Made by a program: the position numbers and the translations under genes. A model generated the notes under the pieces. That model had not been told where the DNA came from. It saw nothing but the letters and a program-made list of their open reading frames with translations, and did not search any database. Below, piece by piece: positions 34,025 to 45,600 of a stretch of DNA of 64,000 nt. Position 1 is the first letter of the stretch. Every line of letters starts with the position of its first letter. Source of the DNA: Muscardinus avellanarius (taxonomy: Eukaryota > Chordata > Mammalia > Rodentia > Gliridae); contig OY726561.1 in assembly GCA_963383645.1 (NCBI GenBank), positions 24,780,826-24,844,825 on the forward strand, read 5' to 3'.

Positions 34025-34625
34025 ATTCTTGAATTAGAAAAATGTTTCAAGAACTTTTCAAAGAAGAGATAAGGATGATGTAGGAGATGTGTTTTTCAAC
34101 TAATGCACTCATGATTTATTTGTTTTCATCACACAGTGGATGGTTAAATCTGACATATCTTTCCTCATAAAGGATTATATTTTGGTTTCTTTAAAACATA
34201 TTGCCACTAATTTGATCTAAATATAAAAATATTTTAAAATATATAATAAAATAGATTTCATATGATCATTTGTTTATTATTTTAATATATCATCTGGTAT
34301 TTCTGCCTGAAGCTTCTTTGAACAATTTCTAACAGTGTTGTTCTGCAGGTGATGAATTCTTCCAACCTTCACATGTACGCTCAAGTGTTACAAAGACTTA
34401 TCCTTAAGGTTAAAGTTTTAGACCTTAAACTTTAAAGTGTTAAGAATTAAATTCTTATGTCTTTACATAGGCTTTGTATTACTATTATTCTGAAAGATAT
34501 TCTTCTGGGTGAAAATTTTTAAACTGAATATTTTCCTCCTCAACAAAAGATGAATGAGGCAATAAGAAAAAAAGTGAGTAGCTTAGAAAACAAATAGCAA
34601 TGTATGTAGTAGAAATGTACAACAT
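34025..34625. other. AT-rich sequence, possible very old LINE
   Basis: GTTGTTCTGCAGGTGATGAATT near 34,338 resembles a phrase found in old mammalian LINE antisense sequence, but the rest does not extend the match. No gene. Confidence 0.3.
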
Positions 34626-34628
34626 TAG

Positions 34629-34823
34629 ATGGAATGGAATGACACACACTTGTAATTCCATTATTCGGGAGGCTAAGATAGAAGCATTGAGTTTCACAAA
34701 CAGCCTCAGCTACTTAGTGAGGCCCTTTGCAACTCAGTGAGATCCTGTTTTTAAAAAAAGAAAAAAATAGGACTGAAGGTGTAGCTCAGTAGTAGAATGC
34801 CTCTGGCTTCCATCCCCAGTACC
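34629..34823 (+). repeat. older B1-ID SINE
   Basis: GAATGACACACACTTGTAAT, CAGCTACTTAGTGAGGCCCT, GAAGGTGTAGCTCAGTAGTA and TTCCATCCCCAGTACC, with a short A tail. Confidence 0.85.
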
Positions 34824-34839
34824 TTTAAAAAAAATAGAT

Positions 34840-35695
34840 ATTCACAACATTATCAAACAAAATTAACTTGCAAATCAAAACTACCCTGAGATTTCACCTA
34901 ACTCCATCTAGTATGGCAATCATTCAAAACACAAACAGCAACAAATGCTGGCAAGGATGTGGAGAAATGGAAAATCTAAAACATTGTTGGTGGGATTGCA
35001 AATTAGTGCAACCACTTTGGAAAACAGTATGGAGGATCCTCAGAAGAATGGGAATGAACTTACCATTTGATCCAGCAATACCACTTCTGGGTATCTACCC
35101 AAAAGAAAGGAAACCAAACTATCAAACAAGTGCATGTGTATCTATTTTCATAGCTGCACAATTCACCATTGCCCAACTATGGCACCAGCCAAGATGTCCA
35201 TCAACAGGTGAATGGGTTACAAAACTGTGTATGTATACAATGGAGTTTTATTCAGCCATAAAGAAAATCACAATTACATCATTTACTGGAAAATGGATGG
35301 AACTGGAGGACATTATGCTAAGATTAGTTTGTCACACACACACACACAAAAAAAAAAAACCCAAGAAATCAAATGCTTTCTCTAATATGCAAAAGGTAGG
35401 AAGAAATGAGTAACAGGAAGAATGCTAAATGAAGAAGGAGATTCTATAGAGGATCAAATAAGGCAACCTATCTGAGGGGATGGGATGGGGGAAGAGGGAA
35501 ACTCTATAAAGCACATGATGTACTTAAACAAACATACCAAAGTCAATCACTAAGCCAAGCATGGGAAGAAGAGTTAGGGAGGGAATGGGGTGGAATCTGG
35601 TATGGGTTAACTGGATGATGTGTGCATGTATGTCTCCACAAGTCTTTTATCTTATTAAGATGTATGAGTATAATGCACCAATAAAAAAATTAAAA
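34840..35695 (+). mobile_element. 5'-truncated L1 with open ORF2 C-terminus
   Basis: The best preserved L1 in the window. ORF2 C-terminal coding (34,868-35,413) is followed by the 3' UTR (CATGATGTACTTAAACAAAC, GGAATGGGGTGGAATCTGGT) and the terminus CAATAAAAAAATTAAAAAATG near 35,695. It follows the SINE at 34,629 closely. Confidence 0.88.
34868..35413 (+). pseudogene. L1 ORF2p C-terminal fragment, 181 codons open
   Basis: A continuous frame for the C-terminal segment of LINE-1 ORF2p, which in the whole protein binds nucleic acid and helps target-primed reverse transcription. Residues 1-18 cover the [13 protein letters not shown] segment. The Cys-rich segment [18 protein letters not shown] spans about residues 28-45. 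[14 protein letters not shown] and [12 protein letters not shown] follow, then [11 protein letters not shown]. Endonuclease and RT domains are absent through 5' truncation. Beyond about residue 155 a (CA)n/A run (35,333-35,360) has replaced part of the normal C-terminus with His-Thr and Lys repeats, a small indel-driven change. The frame is relic, with no promoter; it is open because the copy is fairly young and short. No host function is implied. Confidence 0.88.
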
Positions 35696-35819
35696 AATGA
35701 ACTAATTTTAACACATATTTTTGTGACTTTCAGGTAAGTCAGAGGGATGAATATAACAAGGAAGCAATATTAGGAAAGAACAATAAAATTCAAATCAATG
35801 ATCTCAGATTATTCTTTAT

Positions 35820-37150
35820 AAAATAGGAAAAGAACAAGCAAAAATTAGGAAATAATGTCTATTCAGAAATTAATAATATAAAACATAGAAAATTATTTGA
35901 TGAAATTTAATAAAGGCTAAAATTGTAATTATCAGTAGACCTACAAATTTGATAAATATTTAACCAGACTGAGAAAAACATAAATAAAGATATACTAATG
36001 ACAGTTGAAAGTTGAAATGTAAGCTTCTATATACCTGTGGAATCTTGAGAAATAAAAAAATTGAGATATTATGACTAATATACTAATCAATTTTATAATT
36101 TTGGTGAAATTAAAGAATGGTTTGAAATATACACCTTTAAAAAGCCCATTTAAGAAATCCATAGATGGAAAATCTTATGGATACTAATGAAAGTGATTTG
36201 TATTTATATCATCTTACAACAAAAGAAATTGTTTTCACTGGTGAATTCTCATCAAACTCTTCCAAAATATATATGATAAAAAATTTCACATTACTTTGAT
36301 ATCAAAATCAGACAAAGACCTACAAGAAAAACTAAAGACCTTATCTCTAAAATATATACATAATTTTTTTTCTGAAAAATTTATTAAAGTAGGATAATAT
36401 TCAACAAGCCAGTGGAATTTATTCTATAATGTTAAGTGGAATTTTGCATTGAAAATAACAAAGCCAGTGGAATTTATTCTATAATGTTAAGTGGAATTTT
36501 GCATTGAAAATAACAAAGCCAGTGGAATTTATTCTATAATGTTAAGTGGAATTTTGCATTGAAAATAACATAATTCACAATATAGGCATACTAAAATAAG
36601 GCACAGTCACTTTAGTAGATGTAAAATATTCACTTGACAATGTTAAACATTCATCTCCATAAGACCATTTTCTGAAAACTACATAGACTAGAATTTATAC
36701 AACTGGACTAGATACAAACAAAAGTCAACACCTAACATTGTACTTAATGATAAAAAGTTAATAATTTCCTTATATGTACAATATTTATGAATATTTAGAT
36801 AAAGAAATGAGGACATATACTACAACATATACTAAAACCTGAGAGCATTATGTTAAGAAAAATAAGTCAATCACAAAAAGATAAATATTGTTTTATTCCA
36901 CTTACAAGAAGTATGTAGAGTACTTAGAGTTATACTGTCAAAGTCAAATTCTGGTTGTTCCAGGGTGGAGAAAGTTATTGTTTATTGCACACAAAGCTTT
37001 GGTTTTACAAAATGAAAGAAGTCATGAAGATGGATGTAGTGATGATGGCACATCATTATAAATGTATTAAATATGCCTGAACTGTCTACTTCAAGTGGTT
37101 ATGATGGTAAACTTTATGTTATGTGAATTTTACCATAATTAAAAATTGGA
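35820..37150 (+). mobile_element. old L1 (L1M-like) 3' portion
   Basis: Diverged L1: ORF2-like GGTGAATTCTCATCAAACTC near 36,240, ACAACTGGACTAGATACAAA, AGAGCATTATGTTAAGAAAA and a 3' UTR with CTGAACTGTCTACTTCAAGT...TTTATGTTATGTGAATTTTACC, typical of old mammalian L1 ends. It contains the triplicated 55-bp unit at 36,407-36,571. Confidence 0.7.
36407..36571 (+). repeat. perfect 3 x 55-bp tandem repeat
   Basis: Unit AGCCAGTGGAATTTATTCTA...GAAAATAACAA, three head-to-tail copies with no mismatch that I can find except at the final base. Each unit contains GTGGAATTT twice, which may have seeded slippage. It lies inside a much more diverged L1, so the amplification is recent. Confidence 0.95.
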
Positions 37151-37184
37151 AAAATTAAAGAAGAAAAATAAAACACATCACTAT

Positions 37185-37323
37185 AATTCTCAGCCCTTTT
37201 AAATTTATTTTCAATTTTTGGAAAATATCTTGCTAAGTTGCCCACGCTGATCTCAAACTTGTGGTTGTTTTGTCTTAACCTCCAGAAAATCTGGCATTAC
37301 AAGTGTTTACCATTACACTTAGC
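37185..37323 (-). repeat. very diverged B1-ID SINE
   Basis: GGAAAATATCTTGCTAAGTT, TGATCTCAAACTTGTGGTTG and GGCATTACAAGTGTTTACCA are remnants of the antisense left half. The ID half is nearly lost. Confidence 0.6.
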
Positions 37324-37344
37324 GAAAAGTATCTTTGCTTTGCT

Positions 37345-38010
37345 TTTCTTCAGCTCCTATGGAGATAAGTGTGGAGATTTTTCAGAAACTAGAAATAGAT
37401 CCACCATTTGATCCAACTGCATCACTCTTGGGATTCATTCCAAAGAGTTTGAAACAAGAGAATTACAATCGGATACCCATGTTGATAGCAGCACAATTCA
37501 CAATAGCCAAATTATGGAACTAACCTAGGTATATAGGTTAAACAAATGAAGTTATTGCAAAATTTTGGGAAATACACAAGACGAAACCTACTTGAAAATA
37601 AAGAAGAACAAAATTACATTATTCACACACACAAAAACGAAAGGACCTGGAGAACATTATCTTAACTGAGATTAGCCAATCACAGAAAGTAAAGGATCAT
37701 ATGTTTTCTCTAATATGTGAAGCCAGGCATTAACTGGGATACAAGAGGGACTCCAGATAATGAAGAAAAAAAACCTCAGTGGAGCCAGAGAGATGGTCGA
37801 ATGGAAGGGGAGGAGGAAGACTGAAGTTCATTAATGAAAACACTACCCTCAAGTATGTGTACAAGTGTGAATATACCAACATTAATTTGAGAATTGGGAA
37901 GGGGGAAATGAGGAGGTGAGGGAGGGACCCACCAAGTATCATGTGCATGTATATCATTGTCAAAATAATTTACGTTATAATGCAAAACTATAATACACAA
38001 ATAAAAGCAC
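37345..38010 (+). mobile_element. L1 3' end, second 3' UTR type
   Basis: ORF2 C-terminal pieces (ATGGAGATAAGTGTGGAGAT; frame 37,335-37,523 reads FDPTASLLGFIPK and [12 protein letters not shown]). They run into a 3' UTR distinct from the commoner one: GGGACTCCAGATAATGAAGA, TGTGAATATACCAACATTAA and GACCCACCAAGTATCATGTG. Confidence 0.8.
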
Positions 38011-38321
38011 ATTATAAAAAGTAACTGATGAATGTAAATACATTGATGAATTTCAGAATAATTACACTGAGTAAAAGAAGTCAGACAAAAGGTGCTTATG
38101 CTATCAGTTCATTTCTACAAAAGTAAACGAGTTTTGTAATGACACAATGCAAATCAGTGGTTGCCTGGGCAAGGCTGGAGAGAAAGGTAGCCAAAAGATA
38201 AAGAAAGGAGGAATTACCTAGGGATGTGAATAATTTAGAATATTTAATTTTCTTAATTGGTTGCAATGGTTATATACACATCAAAGTTTATTAATTGTAG
38301 AATTTAATTTTTACAGTTTAT

Positions 38322-38549
38322 AGCCAGGCCTGTGGCAGGCACCAATAATCCCAGTACATAAGCATCTGACGCAGGAGGATAAATGGTTTAAGAAAAGCCT
38401 TTGCATCATAGTGAGACACTCAGCAACTTAGCAAGACCCTTTTTTTAAATTAAAAATAATAATAATAATATTTGCTTACTATAGAGCTTCGGGGCTCAGT
38501 CTCCAATATCACACACATACACACCGACACACAAAAAACACACACACAG
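38322..38549 (+). repeat. diverged B1-ID SINE with (CA)n tail
   Basis: AGCCAGGCCTGTGGCAGGCA, TAATCCCAGTACATAAGCAT, GACACTCAGCAACTTAGCAA, then an (AAT)n linker and a decayed right half. An impure CA-rich tail runs to about 38,549. Confidence 0.8.
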
Positions 38550-41500
38550 GTGAATAATCAAATAAATGTTTTGCACTTTATTACATGTTAGTTAACTTTC
38601 AAAAAAGTTTTAAAGCGAAATAATGAGAAGAGATAAAGTAAAAATAAGAGGCAGTGTGGCTTTCCTCACTCAATCTCTCTTCTAAGGTCTTTTTTTTTAC
38701 TCTTCTGCTGACCCAACAAACATGTAATGCAGACATCTCTGTCACAAACACCAGACAGAACTAGAAGAGCGCCATTGCATTTATACTTCTCACTCAAGTG
38801 GTATTTTTGAAATTGACTTAACCTCCCTGAACCTGTTTTTCCAACTTTAATGAAAAAAAAAAATCCACCACAAAGGACTGGTAAGAAGATATAACAGAAT
38901 AATTTACATAAAGCCTCTGGCTCACTGTAGCCTCAGAAATTTTATTCCAGTTCTGCACTTCCAATATGATAAGCAAATTTAATTATTTGTTGGTGATACT
39001 TTCATGGTTTGGTTTTCTTCCAAATACTATTCTATAATCCATGAAGAATGTCAGTCCAATTTTAATATGTCCATTTCAATTACATAGCATCATCCAACTA
39101 AAGAAGGAGATTAATGAAAAGCCACCTCTAGTCTCTAAGGAAATGTGAGCTCAAGAATAAAATTTTAGAATAGTAAATACAACACATTTTAAATTTGAAA
39201 CACAGTCAAATCTCTTCTCATTCAATTCAAATATATTTTAATTATGTTGAAAAAATATTCTTTATCTTCATCTCCACAATCAACTCAAACTCCTGTACAG
39301 TTAGTTTTAGAGTTCAGGAGAAAATTTGATTAATTGTTACAGAAATACCACTTAAAAATGTGGGATCTTAACAATTGATACTAAAATTATCCATGTTAAA
39401 CTCTGAGTTTTGAAGAATCATAACTACAAATAGAACTGTTTCATGTCAGCGTATGGAGTGGAATTTAAATGGGTTAAATAAAAGTAATTGCAATAGCAAC
39501 ATTTTGAAATAAGTATGGTTTGTTTGAATGCATTCTTGGCATATTAGAATTATTTTGCACTGTAACAATAACAAAATGCCCTTGTTCAGGTCATATTAAT
39601 ATGAAATCTTGACTACTTAATTCTCAAAAAATGAGTCCTTGTTAGTGAGCAAGTCTCATTCATGTTTTGATTTACCCCAACAACAAACTGCATTACTCAA
39701 AGTCAGAAGAAAGTATAATTTTCAATAGAAGACAACCACCTAAAACAGGAATATATAGTATTTCTGAGTAATCCTTGAGTTTAAAATGTGTAAAATTACA
39801 TGTGTATAAATTAAGAACTATAAGGTGAGTGATATCCCCAAACAAGCTCTGAAATATTTAACTGTCACTGGTAATAATTTATAAAGTAGGTCTGTAGACA
39901 TTTGCTTGATAGATCTGAGGGGCATGTTAATGGGGTCCAATGAAGACAGATAGCTCCATTCTGGTACCACTGAGCAGACAGCCGCCTCATGAAACTCTTC
40001 TCAGCCAAAGCACATCAATCTCGCCGCGATGGCTTCTCAGATTAGACAAGGAGGCACACTCCTGTGAATCTTAAAAGGCCATTTCTGTCTCTTGTGAAGT
40101 TGTTTAACTTTGTTTTCATTTTATGGAGCCGGGCTGAGCTCTAGTTCACATAGTATTTGACAGATTGATTTTTATCAAATACATAGATCAGAAAGAGTGA
40201 TATTTGGGGGGAAATATAAATTACAAATTTTGTTGAATAAACTAAAGTTGGCATTGCATTAAGATATAAGATGATATGCACTATTTTTTTACTTCCCTCA
40301 TATGTTATTTATAGGTAGATTCATATTTTGTAACATTTGATTTGTTATGATTTGGAATGTGATGCCTGTCAGGAAGAAGTCAAACTTTGTAGGACACATG
40401 TTTAATTATTTGGGAAGCTAATTTATATGGCTTACAAACGACTCAAAATTATTAGGACTCCTTGGAGAAAACAGGAAGAACCAGAGGCTGGACAGGATGA
40501 TGACTGGTTGTGCTGAAGGCAAGCTCCCTGTGTAGTGCCTTCATCCTTCACTCACTATCACTCACCACAGTGACATAACACAAAATATAGTTCCTAAGTT
40601 ATCCAGACATGATTTGTTTCTAGGATTTCTAAACCTTCAGCACTGTAAAGTCAAAGCAAACAATATCAATGACCCAACTGTGTCCATGCATCATATCTGA
40701 AAACAAGCGCAATCTATTATTAGAGATACCATCAGTGGGATACCAGACAGGGATGCTCAGAAATCATGCAGTGGTATTTGTTTGATTCTTAGAGTACAAA
40801 ACACAATTGATCAAACTAAGTCAGTACAAGAATACTTTTTTTAAATATTGCTGAAAAATATAATCATTCCTAGGAAACTAAAGGCCTTTCCTATAAATTT
40901 TGTGCATCTTTCAAATGAAGAAAGGTTCTTTGTTGGTAACTGGAGACGGACGATGACCTTCAGATGATGATTTCTGTTTGACAAGATTTTATCAGCTTCC
41001 AGAACCCAGTGTTGTTTGTCCAGACTCTGTATTTACCTTTCTTTCTGTATGCACTGGCTTATTTATCTGCCAAGTTTAGGTCCTTCTCAATTTCCACTCC
41101 CGTGGAGGTTTGCAGCAGGAAGTACTTGAAGCATTCCTTTTTCCCTCTCTCAAGTCAATGTTTCATCTTTTCTTCCATCATCCTGACTTAGGACCAAACA
41201 CTCCAAGGATGGCTAGTAACCCCTAACTAAAATGCAACAGTGGAAAAGAAGATGCCAAGCATTCTGTTCTATTAGCTTTAGTTCAGTCCTTCCACCGTTT
41301 CTGCTTTTATCTATTGATTTTTTAAGACCCTACTGAACTGCAAATCATGTTAGGTCACAGGACTGCCTCTGCTGTCCAGTCTGCTTTGTGCTCAATCTAC
41401 ACTTTCCTAACATTTGATTAGATCCTTTATAAAGGTCAGGACTATCTGGTGGACTTTGGCACACAGGAAGTATTTTCCTGTATTAATATATTTTTCTCCT

Positions 41501-41745
41501 ATGGACCAGTTTAGTGCATTCTTTTACATCTCCTTTACCATGAGAGGCCAAGGTAAGTTCTAAGTTTTTAATTCCTGCTACAGATCTCCTGGATGCTATC
41601 TTAAACATCTGCACCAGCAACCAAACTAAGTATTTCAAATTTTGATGAACAAGAATGCCTGCCAGGACCTTCACTTCCACAATGACTATAATTTTGCCTC
41701 TTTACTTAGCACACATTAAGAAATGTCTGCCTATAGACAAACCTC
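38550..41745. other. 3.2-kb repeat-poor block
   Basis: The longest stretch without a SINE or L1 match. 39,890-40,160 is more GC-balanced and contains CTCGCCGCGATGGC (three CpGs). 41,000-41,680 also has near-average GC. No frame looks coding (41,009-41,191 and 41,483-41,680 have no domain). Conserved regulatory DNA is possible. Confidence 0.45.
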
Positions 41746-41748
41746 TAA

Positions 41749-41938
41749 TTTTTTTTTTCGGTGGTACTGGGGTTCCTGGAAACCCTTCTACCTCCAGGCT
41801 ATACTCCCAGACCTATTTTATAGGTTTTTATTTGGAAACAGGGCCTCTTGTGCCAGCAAGCCTGGCTTCGAACCTGTGCGATCCTCTCTCTCGGCCTCCC
41901 AAGTGCGGGGATTACAAGCGTGCACTACCAAGCCCGGC
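41749..41938 (-). repeat. young B1-ID SINE
   Basis: A T run, CGGTGGTACTGGGGTTCCTG, and a left half ending CTACCAAGCCCGGC. AAACCTCTAATTTT before and AAACCTCTAAATTTT after form a target-site duplication, proving insertion. The overlapping plus frames are artefacts. Confidence 0.93.
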
Positions 41939-41939
41939 A

Positions 41940-42905
41940 AACCTCTAAATTTTAAACATCTGCCTGACAGGAATTTTTTCTAACACCCAACCAGCTTCTC
42001 CTTATATGAGATGATGGGATTAGAACCATTAGTGCCAATCATTAGTATCATTCAGAGAATGTATTCCCTTTTGCTTCATAAACATCCACTTGGATGCATT
42101 TATGTGATTATTGTGATAATTTATTTAAGACATTTTTTTCTCCACAAGACCGAAACTTGTGTATGTGTATTTTGTTCACCACATTATTCTCAGAATTTAA
42201 TACATTGTTGGCTTTCTATAGAAGTATGGTGAGATAATAATCATACCAACTCTAAGGGAAGTACAGTGTTTCTTTCCTCTGCCTCACAAATAGAAAGAGC
42301 AGAATAAATAGTGATTAACATTATAAATAGGGAGGGGTTCATGTTAAAGAATAGTCATTGGGCCATGTATTTTAATATCTGAGTTTTAAATAAAATGCAA
42401 TAAAATGTGAATGTCCCATTCTGTGTTTATAAAAAAACCTCACAAGACAGAATCACTATCCTTTTATCAAGACAGAAATCTAGATAATAATAAAACTCCT
42501 TTTCTTATTAAAAGTATAAACTTTCATTGGTGCATTGTACTTATACATTGTAGTGAGGTTCAATAAATATGAACACAGGTGACACCATTAGAGAGCTGAA
42601 GTTGTAAGGAGACTTTACCTACATAGTCTGTTCCTTATTCAATGATATATATTTTGAGAATTCATCTTATAAGATTAGAGATACCATGAATATAGAAATC
42701 TATTTATTCAACTGGATATATCCTTCAGAATATAATGTTATCTGCTATAGAAATACATGTATCTTCTTAAGGACCCTGGGGTAATCCGAGTACCTATTAC
42801 AAATATGTACATGCATCTACCATTGGCAGATGAAATAAAATATATACTACATATAATATTATGCTATGTGTAGTATATATTACATGTATAATATGCTGTA
42901 TATTA
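41940..42905. other. unique AT-rich spacer
   Basis: 42,515-42,560 (TTCATTGGTGCATTGTACTT, TGTAGTGAGGTTCA) may be a scrap of a reversed L1 3' end. 42,841-42,880 is a small imperfect palindrome. No gene. Confidence 0.45.
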
Positions 42906-42909
42906 TTCA

Positions 42910-43246
42910 GCAGTCTCACAGCTATAATCTAAAAGACTTGTCAATACAACTTAGAAGATAGAAGCTTTATTTTCTCTAGGAGATTTTGAGTTCAGTTCAT
43001 CTGAAGCTGGGAATCACATGGTGGTAAGAAAACAAGATTTTATTCTCACATCCTGTAAGTCAGACACAAGAGAGGGACTGAGGGGATGAGGAAACACATA
43101 TAATCCCAAAGGGACCCACCATCTTCAGCCACAATCTTCCAACCAAGGCTACTACTCAGATACATCCATTATATATTATATCTCCACTGCTGCGGATATA
43201 ACCATGAGGGTTGGTGAAACATTCTATGTTCAAACCATCTCAATAA
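42910..43246 (-). repeat. MaLR-type LTR remnant
   Basis: Reads like the reverse complement of an MLT1/MST-class LTR. TTTATTTTCTCTAGGAGATT, GAAGCTGGGAATCACATGG, CAAAGGGACCCACC and the end GGTTGGTGAAACATTCTATG...CAAACCATCTCA correspond to the start of such LTRs. Divergence is high. Confidence 0.5.
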
Positions 43247-43639
43247 ATAATATGCAAGTTTATGTACTATAAAATATAATGCATAACTACTCTAGATCAT
43301 ATAAAATAAAGAGAAAAATCTAAGATAATAATTATGAGAATAAGGTGCTCAAAAAGTGCTCCTTCCTTGGCTTGCAGGAATACTCATGTCACTGTTTCTC
43401 TGTGCAGATATATCTTTGATAGTTCTCCCTGCATATTTTAATATTTTATAAGAAGAAAGCCAGCACTAACACTATCTTCTGAAAAACATAAATGATTTAT
43501 CTCATTAACAGGCACCTATCTTGACCAATGTATTTCTTGAGGTTTTGGAAAAAATATATTGCACATCTCAAAAGATAGTTGAATGGAGTTTAAGGTAGGC
43601 ACAAAGTAAAGGCCTAGCCAAAGTAATCAACAGAAGAGA
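43247..43639. other. unique AT-rich spacer
   Basis: No repeat or gene recognised. Confidence 0.45.
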
Positions 43640-43745
43640 GAAGACACTAAAAGGCTAAATAGGTGATGTGTATATGTATTATTCCTCTGCCAACTTGTAC
43701 CCCATTAAGATGTCTGACTACAATACAATAATAAAAATGGTTAAA
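43640..43745 (+). mobile_element. L1 3' terminus
   Basis: AAGGCTAAATAGGTGATGTG, AACTTGTACCCCATTAAGAT and TACAATACAATAATAAAAA: about 100 bp of the commoner 3' UTR type, 5'-truncated. Confidence 0.7.
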
Positions 43746-44579
43746 TAATTGAATAAATAAATTAATGTAAAGAAAAAACCTAACAAGGACTGTGTGGCGA
43801 GGGAGATGTCTGCCCCAAACAAGATGTCCTTTTGGAATTTAGCCACTGCCAACTACATCTTGCAGAAGGAGAGTCAGAATCAGGGTTGCAGGAAAAAAAT
43901 GCATTTTGGCCTCTCCTTTATTGTTTCCATTAATATCATAGACTTTATGGTTTAAACAATATGCATTTATTATTTCTTTTTGTTCTAGAAGCTAACAAGT
44001 TTGAGAAGAAGGTGTCTGTATAATTGGTTTCATCAGTACCTTTTATTTTAAAGAACAGACATATCTTTGGTATCTCTTCCTGAATGTCTTAATCTTTTTT
44101 CTATTTTATAAAGATAGCCATTTGGAGGGATTAAAAATGGTGACTGCAGAACACAGTAGTTCTCAGTAGCTGAAATAAAGTTCAAATACTGAAAAGGCAG
44201 CGTCTTAACCAACAAAATAAATATATCTCAGTAACCAAAACAGATCCAGGAATCTCGGCAGAAGAAATCCTGAATCCTTCAACTACGAGATCCACTGCCA
44301 AAAAAAAAAAAAAAAAAAAAAAAAGTTTGAGCATTGGATCTGCTGCAGACACATCTGTGCCACCTGCGCCAGGATAGGTTGCTGGCTCAAACCGCAATCC
44401 CTGGACCTGACGCACAACACCATGGCAAAATAACCCAAGAGTCTGAAAATGGACATAGAGCTCCAACATCTTAAGCAGCGAGCGGCGCCCAAGCCAGAAG
44501 CCTGTGTGCTCACCAAAGATGGGACCACAGTGGCACAGCCAGTCCTCCAGACACCTGGATCAAGGAAGCCAGGTATCTG

Positions 44580-45310
44580 AGTGCGTCCAGAGAAGCTGCG
44601 GGTCTTAGTGTGTGCCCCAGGTCCGGCATTGGCCCTGGATGCCTGTCCAGCACCCCCAGGACCCAGCACTATCCTCGTGTGCCCTGCCTGTACCCCAGGA
44701 CCCATGCTAATTGTCTGTGCCACTCGCAAACCTAGACTCGGTGCCCACCTTGTGAGCCTAGCCCAGGCGCCCTGCTTGAGCCTGGGTGCTAACCTCGCAG
44801 ACCCTGCCTGCTCCCCAGTATGGCAATAGCTGGTGTGCCCCACCTGCACCCTGAGACTGGGAGCTAGCCTTGGGCCACCACCAACGCAAAATGTCCAGCA
44901 CTAGCAGTGTATGCCCGACCCATGCCCTGGGATCTAGCGCTGCCCTCTTGCACCCTGCTTGGGCCAGAGACCAGTGCTAGACCCTGTGCTCATCCTGGCG
45001 CCGCTGGACCCGTCTGCTCCTGCCCCACACTCTAGACCTACCGCTGGCCGTCTATGCCGGAACCTGTGCCCCAAGACTCGGAACTAGCCTAGAGCGCCCA
45101 GCCCGCTCCTGGATCCGGCTCTAGCCCTGTGCATCATGCCGAGCCCTGGACTAGGTGCTAGGCTTCTGCACCCACCCGCGCCTGGGTCCAGTGATAGCCT
45201 TGCACCTAGCCCTGGGAACTGGCAGTGCTCGGGTGGTAATTGTGTGCACCCTGGGACCCTACCACAACCCTTTACCCAGGGTGCATCTTGGGACCCCATG
45301 GGCTAGCCCA
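44580..45310 (+). repeat. GC-rich degenerate tandem block
   Basis: Repeating clauses such as CCTGTGCCCCAAGACTCGGA, AACTAGCC..., AGGACCCAGCACTATCC and CTGGGATCTAGCGCTGCCCT recur at about 50-65 bp intervals: a cycle of 'CC-TGNGCCC ... CTGGNNCTNGNNCTAGCC'. GC is far above the window average, with many CpG/TpG sites. Frames of 188 (minus), 110 and 82 codons here are by-products of stop-poor GC-rich DNA. Confidence 0.7.
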
Positions 45311-45396
45311 GTTAGAATTTCCAGAGACAAAGGAAAAGTCATCAAGTCACAATACCTGCACTGGGCCTCAGGGGGAGGTTCCAAGACTACTTTGGA

Positions 45397-45600
45397 CATA
45401 CCTATGTTCATAGCAGCACAATTCATAATTGCTAAAATATGGAACCAAACCAGGTCCCCATCAATAGATGATTGGACTGCAAGATAATGGGAAATACAAT
45501 CAATGGAATACTATTCAGCTATAAAGAAGAACAAAATCATGTTATTTGCAAGAAGATGGAAAGTCCTGGAGAGCATTATGTTAAGTGAGATCAACCAAGC
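45397..45600 (+). pseudogene. L1 ORF2 C-terminal fragment
   Basis: The plus strand encodes PMFIAAQFIIAKIWNQTR, then, after a frame change, MEYYSAIKKNKIM, the extreme C-terminal part of LINE-1 ORF2p. The frame at 45,155-45,487 runs from the GC-rich block into this fragment and is a chance fusion. Confidence 0.78.

Noticed and set aside
36399..36571. CRISPR-like array
   Set aside because: The 55-bp units are contiguous without spacers and lie in mammalian L1; this is a tandem duplication.
44283..44849. 188-codon minus frame in the GC-rich block
   Set aside because: Low stop density is expected at this GC content. It includes an A-run-encoded poly-Phe segment and has no known domain.
45155..45487. 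110-codon frame ending in an L1-like sequence
   Set aside because: The GC-rich block and the ORF2 fragment are joined in frame by chance; it is not a gene fusion.
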